Positions 43,472 through 48,861 of a DNA stretch of 48,861 nt are shown here, one piece after another. A model generated the notes under the pieces. The model saw nothing but the letters and a program-made list of their open reading frames with translations. It ran no database searches and had not been told where the DNA came from. The position numbers and the translations under genes were made by a program. Source of the stretch: Chlamydiota bacterium (lineage in GTDB: Bacteria > Chlamydiota > Chlamydiia > Chlamydiales > Rhabdochlamydiaceae); assembly GCA_026398435.1 (NCBI GenBank), contig JAPLSW010000047.1, positions 1 through 48,861 on the forward strand, given 5' to 3'. Position 1 is the stretch's first letter. Each line of letters begins with the position of its first letter.

Positions 43472-44041
43472 ATGTCAACACCCGCTATCGCTTCAAGAGC
43501 CGCTGACGCAGCACTCGATACAGCACCTCGACCAGATACTTCATGCTGCAGCATTCTTGTAAAAACAGCACTTACTGTGGCCGTTGTTGCGGCTACAGCG
43601 ATTGCCTTCACTGTTACTTTAGCATGCGCGTCCCCACTTGTTGGACTCGTTATACTTGGTGTAGCTCTTCCTCTAACAGCTATTTTCCTTGGTGCTACAT
43701 GGGCGGGTTCTTCAAGTTACGTGTCTTACCCTGCACCAAGAGCTTATGCTCCTGTTTATACGAGCGCTCCATCTCCTCTATTTTTTGGGTCAGCTCGAGG
43801 GATTTTCGGGACTGAGCGTGCTTCAGCATCTCGTTTTGGGCCTCCAGCGGGCGCAGCTTTTGCGGATAGACCTTTAGAGTCTGGTTGGGGAAGAGGACAT
43901 GCTTTCGGTGGTATGCCGGCTGCTAGAGCGCATCGTGCAGTCAGCGGTGGCTTCGGTGGTGTTGTTTTGCCAATGGGCCCTCCAAGAGCAGCTCCTGAGG
44001 CCGGTCATGTTGGAGTCGGTAGTGGTCGTCGCTCTAGATAG
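43472..44041 (+). CDS. Inclusion-membrane (Inc)-like protein with GHVGVGS tail
   Basis: The 189 residues have a polar N-terminus (1-29), then two adjacent hydrophobic segments (about 30-52 and 54-77) separated by a short turn. This bilobed pattern typifies chlamydial Inc proteins, which are exported by type III secretion and inserted in the inclusion membrane. The rest is Ala/Gly/Pro/Arg-rich and ends AGHVGVGSGRRSR, almost the same as the tail of the protein at 151-837, which has no such membrane domain. AAGGAGAACCCT precedes the ATG. Inc assignment is by pattern only. Confidence 0.75.
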   Translation: MSTPAIASRAADAALDTAPRPDTSCCSILVKTALTVAVVAATAIAFTVTLACASPLVGLVILGVALPLTAIFLGATWAGSSSYVSYPAPRAYAPVYTSAPSPLFFGSARGIFGTERASASRFGPPAGAAFADRPLESGWGRGHAFGGMPAARAHRAVSGGFGGVVLPMGPPRAAPEAGHVGVGSGRRSR

Positions 44042-44065
44042 TCATTAGCGATTTATCTTTATCTC

Positions 44066-44092
44066 AAAGGGTCTCATTTTGAGGCCCTTTTT
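44066..44092 (+). terminator. Intrinsic terminator after the Inc-like gene
   Basis: AAAGGGTCTC and GAGGCCCTTT form a 10-bp stem with one G-T pair, followed by T residues, 25 bp after the stop. Confidence 0.75.
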
Positions 44093-44113
44093 CTTTGGTA
44101 GTTTTAGCAACTT

Positions 44114-44899
44114 TTAAGTTTTGCGGTAGATGTCAGTAGCTGTAGCTTGGGACTGAGGATATATGACAATTTCCTCGACGTTTACATGGAGCGGTCTTGT
44201 AAGACAATATACTACAGCATCTGCAATATCCTCAGCAGAAAGGGGAGTGAAGCCCTGGTAGAGTTTTTTCGCTCTATCTTCATCTTGGAAGCGGACGATG
44301 CTAAATTCTGTTTCTACAGCGCCAGGAGCTATTTCGCTGACGCGAATAGCGGTTCCCAGAAGATCGATCCTGAGGGATTTACTGAGAGCTTTCACTGCGT
44401 GTTTTGTTGCGCAGTAAATATTTCCACCGGGGTAGCAGCTGCGCCCGGCAATCGAGCCAATATTAACGATATGTCCCTGATTTCTTTGGATCATACCGGG
44501 AAGGCAGGCTCTTGTCATGTAAAGGAGTCCCTTTACATTCGTATCGATCATAGTATCCCAATGAGCTACAGTTGCGTTTTGCATCTTATCTGTTGTGAGC
44601 GCAAGACCGGCATTATTTATCAGAATATCTACGTCAATTTTTTCTTTTTCTAGTTTTGCAAATAGAGCTTCAACCTCTTTGTTTTTTTGAACATCGAGCT
44701 GGATGGGTATGACTTTAATACCATATTTAGCAGCAAGCTCTTCAGAGAGCGTCTGCAGGCGATCTAGCCTGCGAGCTGTTATGACTAGATTCACTCCGAG
44801 CTCGGCCAGCTGCAGGGAGATCTCTTTTCCTATGCCGCTTGATGCTCCTGTAATGAGCGCTGTCGCTTCTTTAATAGATCGTTGCATAAATGGCCCCAT
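44114..44899 (-). CDS. Short-chain dehydrogenase/reductase (YdfG-like)
   Basis: NAD(P)-dependent oxidoreductase of the classical SDR family. The 261 residues have the cofactor motif T17-GASSGI-G24, basic residues after the second strand (ITARR) favouring NADP, NNAG, and the catalytic YCATK with an upstream Ser (IGSIAG). Overall similarity to YdfG-type 3-hydroxy acid dehydrogenases, but the substrate cannot be called. The first ATG (44899) lacks a clear ribosome site; ATG at 44887 has GGGG upstream and may be the true start. Confidence 0.9.
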   Translation of the reverse strand: MGPFMQRSIKEATALITGASSGIGKEISLQLAELGVNLVITARRLDRLQTLSEELAAKYGIKVIPIQLDVQKNKEVEALFAKLEKEKIDVDILINNAGLALTTDKMQNATVAHWDTMIDTNVKGLLYMTRACLPGMIQRNQGHIVNIGSIAGRSCYPGGNIYCATKHAVKALSKSLRIDLLGTAIRVSEIAPGAVETEFSIVRFQDEDRAKKLYQGFTPLSAEDIADAVVYCLTRPLHVNVEEIVIYPQSQATATDIYRKT

Positions 44900-45561
44900 A
44901 ATTTTGAAGTGCTCTAAGACGAAAAATAGATCTTAAGAAAATAAATGTGAAGAAATCTCAGTTTTTTAAAAAATTTAATTAGTAAATTTCTCTGAAATTT
45001 CGATTCAGCAAGGGGACTTATGAACATGATTGCGAATTGGCATCGAAATTTTTCTTGGAAAATGATGATAGTTTGTGATAAAATTACGTATAACCAAAAC
45101 AAACATGGTTTATACGATGCTTAGCTCATCAAATCAAAAATTCTATCGCCTCTCTTTCAATTATTATTGGCTCTAGCCAATAACCCTTTTTATACCCCTC
45201 ATTTTTTTGCATTTTTAGATTAGTAAAGACCCAATAGAATATTCAGCTATTTTAGCGAATTTTTTAAATCACAGGAGAAAGATATGTTAATACAAGATCG
45301 TCCATTAGCTATTCCTCTAGGTATAGTAAATAGCAATTCGTCTGCAATTATTGCTTGCCAATCATCCCCTTTCGTCTATTCATATTCCCCTTCTTATTGG
45401 CAACTCCCAGTTGCTTTCTTTTATTTTATCTAATTTTACGTTGAAAACTTTTGCTTAATTTCTCTAGTGAGAAGTAGAGCAAATACCCCTTTAAAAAATT
45501 GTTAGCTTACCAATTCGGAATCTAACGCGTTTGTATTAAAATAATTATTATAGGTATTTTT
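44900..45561. other. Intergenic region with one candidate small ORF
   Basis: 662 bp between the divergent SDR and 45562 genes. AT-rich, with no tRNA or strong hairpin. The only coding candidate is the 49-codon frame at 45284-45433. The rest presumably contains promoters for the genes on either side. Confidence 0.45.
45284..45433 (+). CDS. Candidate small protein (49 aa)
   Basis: An ATG preceded by CAGGAGAAAGAT opens a 49-codon frame ending at TAA. The ribosome site is the best in the surrounding 600 bp. The product is rich in Ser, Pro and aromatic residues, with a hydrophobic C-terminus (LPVAFFYFI). No relatives are recognised. It could be a real microprotein or a leader of the following gene. 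Confidence 0.4.
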   Translation: MLIQDRPLAIPLGIVNSNSSAIIACQSSPFVYSYSPSYWQLPVAFFYFI

Positions 45562-46746
45562 ATGGCTATGTTAGTTGCCGCACGTCCGGCTGCAGTCTCA
45601 ATTGTAGAGTCGTTATTTGGTTCGGAAATTGAGCATATTAGAGAATCTGAAGGGTTGATGTGTAAAACGGCACTTCTGATGACTGGTATTTTCTTAGGTA
45701 AAGGTGGTAAATCCACCGGGGTTTGCAACGCCCTAGAGAAAGGTTTATTTAAAGAGTTTGATGCAAATCCAGGAGATGGGGGGTGTCAACTTCGAGCTTT
45801 AGCTTTAAGAGACATCTCAAATAGGGATTTAAGTAAGGAGTGCGCAGAACTTAAAGCTGCTATGGAAAAAATTAAGAGAGTTATAACAAGTCGTTATACT
45901 TCTCATAAGCTTCCAGAAGAGTCTTCTTCTGTCTTTTTTGATAGAGAGCTAAGGGTTATTCAACTCTCTGCTGAGATGGAATACCTCATGCATTGTCATC
46001 TTTTAAAGGTTCTTCGAACGCCTTACCAGACACTGGCATCAGGTGTCGTTATGACTAAAACTGAAATGCATAAATTAACCCTCTTTCAACCAGCTGCAGA
46101 CAAGATTGAGTCTGATATAAGAAGAGCAATTGTTGAAGAATCCCAAGTAAGAACTTCTTTTCTTTCGATGGAAAGGGTAAGAGCTGAGGTGGATAAAATA
46201 ACAACATTGCTGCCGGCTGAACTTGAAATTGTGACAGAGATGTTATCTGAAAGCCATACTCATGTCTTCACAGCAGATGACAGGTTCCGTCCAAAAGCCT
46301 TTGGATGTCTTTTTTATGCAATCAAAACGCTCCTTCAAAGACTTAAGGAGGAGCAAACACTCATTTGTTTGAAAGGGATTGTTCCTAAGGGGAGAGAGGG
46401 GGTTAGCCTATTTCTTCAATCAAGCGCAAGAGGGGCAGAGTTTGCTCTGATTCCAGGAGGGGCGGTAATAGATACCGCTCAAGATGTTGTAGTTTTTGAA
46501 GTGGTATTTAACCAAACGGAGGCTGCAACTCGGGAAATGCTTTCTGCCCGTAGTTTTACAGAGGAGGCTCTGATAAACGCGAGCTTAGAAAATCAGTTCG
46601 AAAGAGGGTCTACCCTTGAATCGATGGAACATGAATCTGCAATTGAAGAAGTGCTTACACATAAAGCGATGGCAGAGGGTCGGGAAATCGCTTTTGCCAT
46701 AGATCATATCTATTTTGATAAATTAAAGCACGTGAGGCTGTCATAA
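45562..46746 (+). CDS. Uncharacterised accessory protein, coupled to the transporter gene
   Basis: Not recognised. The 394 residues begin with a weakly hydrophobic N-terminus, then a helical, charged region; DANPGDGGCQLRALAL near residue 68 and a beta-rich segment (FALIPGGAVIDTAQDVVVFEVVF, about 295-320) stand out. No signal peptide, transmembrane segment or known repeat is visible. Three bases separate its TAA from the ATG of the POT transporter, so the two are probably co-transcribed and translationally coupled. Style resembles other accessory proteins in the window, but there is no clear alignment. Confidence 0.65.
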   Translation: MAMLVAARPAAVSIVESLFGSEIEHIRESEGLMCKTALLMTGIFLGKGGKSTGVCNALEKGLFKEFDANPGDGGCQLRALALRDISNRDLSKECAELKAAMEKIKRVITSRYTSHKLPEESSSVFFDRELRVIQLSAEMEYLMHCHLLKVLRTPYQTLASGVVMTKTEMHKLTLFQPAADKIESDIRRAIVEESQVRTSFLSMERVRAEVDKITTLLPAELEIVTEMLSESHTHVFTADDRFRPKAFGCLFYAIKTLLQRLKEEQTLICLKGIVPKGREGVSLFLQSSARGAEFALIPGGAVIDTAQDVVVFEVVFNQTEAATREMLSARSFTEEALINASLENQFERGSTLESMEHESAIEEVLTHKAMAEGREIAFAIDHIYFDKLKHVRLS

Positions 46747-46749
46747 ACT

Positions 46750-48093
46750 ATGGAGACTACACACAAACTGATAAAGGTCATTTCCTTTGTCCAGATGAGT
46801 AAGTTTTTTAGCCATTTTGGAGTGCGAGCTTTGCTCGTACTCTATATGGTTGAAACTCTTAAATTTGGAGATATTCAAGCCTTTAGCATAAATGCTTTAT
46901 TTTGTGCCCTTGTTGAACTCAGCGCGCTCTTTGGAGGATGGGTTGCAGACAGGTTTTTGGGTTTGAAAAAATCCGTGCTTTTTGGATCGATTATTCTTTT
47001 GCTAGGATTTTTTAGTTTACTATTTGCTAAGGGATTTTTTCTTAGTTTAACCTTGATCGTCCTTGGATCTAGTCTTTTTTCTAGTAACATCATAGCGCTT
47101 CTAGGAAGGGCTCTTGATGAAGATAAAAGAAGGGAAGGATTTATAAGTTTTTACATGATGCAGAATATAGGTGCTCTTTGTTCTGTCTTAATCTCAAGCT
47201 GGATCGCCTCCAGTTTTGGCTTCCAGATGGGCTTTTTAGCCGCAAGTATAGGGATGCTACTTTCTGTCATTGTATTATTTTGGAATTTTGCACTTTTAAA
47301 TACTCTGCAGGAAGAGAAAAAACCTTGTAGTGTCTTAAAAGTGATCGGGCTTTTTTTAGGACTAGGGGCGGCAGCCTTGCTTGGCTTTCATTACCAAACA
47401 ATTGCTTTGCCACTACTGCCTTTTCTGATTCTGGGTTGTATCAGTATGTGCCTAGTTAAGCTTCTTTCCTGCAAGGAAATCAGTAAAGTTAGGATTAAAA
47501 AACTGTCGGTCTATCTAGGAGCTCTCATTTTGTTTTTTGCAGCTGAAGACCAAATGTTTTCCTCTCTCATGGTATTTTCTGAAAGGGAGGTGAATCGAGA
47601 GCTTTTTGGGGTAATCATTCCCAGTGGTTTTATCATGGCCATGAATCCGATCATCATCTTTGCCTTTGGTAATATGATTTCTAGGATAAAGGTGAAATTG
47701 ATTTATCCTTTTCTTTTAATTGGGGGCGGATTTTTACTCCTTTCCCTCTTGGTATTTTTGCAGGTGGGAATTTCCCTTTTATCTATAGCCATGATCGTTG
47801 TGTCGATTTCTATTGGGGAGCTCATGCTTGGCCCTTTAATTTACGACTTTGCTTCAAAGACAGGAGGAGAGAAAAGGGGAGGATTTGTCATGGGGATTGT
47901 TTCTCTTGGGTTTTCGGTTGCTTATTTAGTGAGTGGGTATTTCAGTCAGATGACAAGTTATATCCAAGCGGCACATGCAAAAGATGCCTATGGTTTTAGT
48001 TTTTTACTTATTGCGCTTCTCATGTTGATGGGTGGCTTTATTTTGCAATTTTTAGATAGAGATGAATTTCGTGTTCTTGAATCGAGAGGTTAA
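46750..48093 (+). CDS. POT/PTR2-family proton-coupled peptide transporter
   Basis: Major-facilitator transporter with about 12 hydrophobic segments in 447 residues. POT-family marks: FFSHFGVRALLVLYMVE in helix 1, GGWVADRFLGLKKSVLFG in the helix 2-3 loop, and RREGFISFYMMQNIGALCSV in helix 4-5. Its length suits a bacterial oligopeptide-proton symporter. The ExxE[RK] motif expected in helix 1 is not evident, so substrate or coupling may differ. An intracellular chlamydia could use it to take up host peptides. It follows the 45562 gene by 3 bp, with GAGG 12 bases before the ATG. Confidence 0.82.
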   Translation: METTHKLIKVISFVQMSKFFSHFGVRALLVLYMVETLKFGDIQAFSINALFCALVELSALFGGWVADRFLGLKKSVLFGSIILLLGFFSLLFAKGFFLSLTLIVLGSSLFSSNIIALLGRALDEDKRREGFISFYMMQNIGALCSVLISSWIASSFGFQMGFLAASIGMLLSVIVLFWNFALLNTLQEEKKPCSVLKVIGLFLGLGAAALLGFHYQTIALPLLPFLILGCISMCLVKLLSCKEISKVRIKKLSVYLGALILFFAAEDQMFSSLMVFSEREVNRELFGVIIPSGFIMAMNPIIIFAFGNMISRIKVKLIYPFLLIGGGFLLLSLLVFLQVGISLLSIAMIVVSISIGELMLGPLIYDFASKTGGEKRGGFVMGIVSLGFSVAYLVSGYFSQMTSYIQAAHAKDAYGFSFLLIALLMLMGGFILQFLDRDEFRVLESRG

Positions 48094-48317
48094 TCTCTTA
48101 AAAAAACGAGAAGGATATACAAAAGAGTAGCGGTAAGATAGGTTGTTATTACGGATTTGAAATATTTTTTATTTTTTTTGCTGAAATGTAAGTCTCAGCT
48201 TCTCTGGTACTTAATTTGTGGGGTTATAATTTTTAGGTGTAATTTTAATAATATATTATAGACTTTATTTCAATAATTGTATTATATGTTGTTTAAAGGA
48301 CTTTAAGGAGATAAAGT

Positions 48318-48722
48318 ATGGATATTTCAATTTTTCTAGCTAAGTTGATCGGTGTTTATTTATTGATCATTACTTTTTTGTGTGTATTTAGAAAACGTCA
48401 GGTTGAGTTAACAGGTAAAGAAGTTGTCTCGTCTAAGAGCGCTTTGGCTATATCTGCTGAATTCAGTTTAATTGTCGGTTTAGTGATCGCAATCGATCAT
48501 TCAGTCTGGGAATATAGCTGGAGAGGGCTCATTACACTTATTGGATATTTACTTATCCTAAGAGGTGCAATGCGTTTTGCCTTCCCATCAGAAGTGAAAA
48601 AAATCGGAACTAAAATGCTCACTAAATTTTTCTGGCCTATGTGCGTTGTCATGTTGGCTGTAGGGATTTTCTTGACATACCGTGGATTCACATTTATGGC
48701 GCAGTCAATGACAGCTCAATAA
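48318..48722 (+). CDS. Small integral membrane protein
   Basis: The 134 residues have four hydrophobic segments (about 4-23, 43-60, 67-86 and 104-126). AAGGAGATAAAGT precedes the ATG, a strong ribosome site. No motif is recognised. The short helix-loop pattern suggests a hypothetical inner-membrane protein. It stands alone: 224 bp after the transporter and followed by a terminator. Confidence 0.8.
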   Translation: MDISIFLAKLIGVYLLIITFLCVFRKRQVELTGKEVVSSKSALAISAEFSLIVGLVIAIDHSVWEYSWRGLITLIGYLLILRGAMRFAFPSEVKKIGTKMLTKFFWPMCVVMLAVGIFLTYRGFTFMAQSMTAQ

Positions 48723-48750
48723 TCGAAAAGATTTAAGGGTTGTAGTTTGT

Positions 48751-48780
48751 AAAAAAGGCCGGGTACTACCCGGCCTTTTT
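48751..48780. terminator. Bidirectional terminator near the window end
   Basis: AAAAAAGGCCGGGTA and TACCCGGCCTTTTT form a GC-rich stem with A and T tracts, 28 bp after the small membrane protein gene and 16 bp before the end of the minus-strand gene. Confidence 0.9.
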
Positions 48781-48796
48781 GCTTTTCAAGAGATGT

Positions 48797-48861
48797 TTAA
48801 TCCTCTTCTTGTTGGGTATAGAGTTTTAACCTGTGGTCTCTTGTTTCCTCTATTATCGCCT
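48797..48861 (-). CDS. C-terminal end of a minus-strand gene (partial)
   Basis: A minus-strand frame is open from the window edge to TAA at 48797-48799 and ends ETRDHRLKLYTQQEED. Its position just upstream of a two-sided terminator makes it a likely real gene end. Only 20 codons are visible, so no identification is possible. Confidence 0.45.
   Translation of the reverse strand, partial: AIIEETRDHRLKLYTQQEED

Noticed and set aside
1..48861. tRNA or rRNA genes and CRISPR arrays
   Set aside because: No cloverleaf with a GGTTCRA arm, no rRNA segment and no regularly spaced identical repeats were found in the intergenic regions.

Overview
The window most likely comes from a member of the phylum Chlamydiae outside the Chlamydia genus (an environmental or 'Chlamydia-like' lineage such as Simkaniaceae, Criblamydiaceae or Rhabdochlamydiaceae; the family cannot be fixed by eye). 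Evidence: nrdB carries the full chlamydial class Ic residue set, with Phe in place of the radical Tyr. NrdA has three N-terminal ATP cones. Two gene blocks match the Chlamydia trachomatis order as I recall it: rmuC-pssA-nrdA-nrdB, and phoH, a CT016-like gene and an SH3 protein like CT017/Ctad1. Inclusion-membrane-type hydrophobic domains and eukaryote-like effector domains fit too.

Layout. 1-141 is the 3' end of a group II intron (maturase tail, domains V and VI). 151-2066 holds two related minus-strand proteins of unknown function. 2203-7692 is the nrdA-nrdB operon; NrdA is interrupted by a 378-residue intein with a LAGLIDADG-type endonuclease and a Gly at the +1 position. Candidate NrdR boxes lie upstream. 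8042-10862 is housekeeping: an adenylyltransferase-like protein, pssA and rmuC.

10854-21087 is an accessory island. It has two paralogous minus-strand proteins with a papain/C58-like Cys-His-Asn signature, then six plus-strand members of a modular paralogous family (called here the LDaRV/AYEG family). A broken ferritin-like DUF455 gene and several scars (a 54-bp remnant of one flanking gene, a 290-bp partial copy of the other, an ~80-bp repeated intergenic segment) show that the island grew by local duplication. 21151-25025 is the conserved Ctad1-like / CT016-like / phoH block.

25075-31973 is a second accessory block: a protein-kinase-like protein, two paralogues that resemble the plant and fungal IQM (calmodulin-binding) family, and an M91-like zinc metalloprotease fused to ankyrin repeats. 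32213-36176 contains two rRNA methyltransferases translationally coupled to a caspase-fold (clan CD)-like candidate, then a fatty-acid desaturase. 36233-44041 carries a RING-like protein, a 134-bp MITE with 11-bp terminal inverted repeats and a 5-bp target duplication, a DEAD-box helicase, an RlmK-like methyltransferase, an autotransporter and an Inc-like protein. 44114-48861 has an SDR oxidoreductase, a short candidate ORF, an unknown protein coupled to a POT-type peptide transporter, a small membrane protein and the tail of a minus-strand gene.

Taken together, conserved chlamydial core blocks alternate with clusters of predicted host-directed proteins (protease, kinase, RING, ankyrin and IQM-like). 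This is the arrangement expected in an amoeba- or arthropod-associated chlamydia. All functional calls rest on motif recognition by eye; no database search was run.
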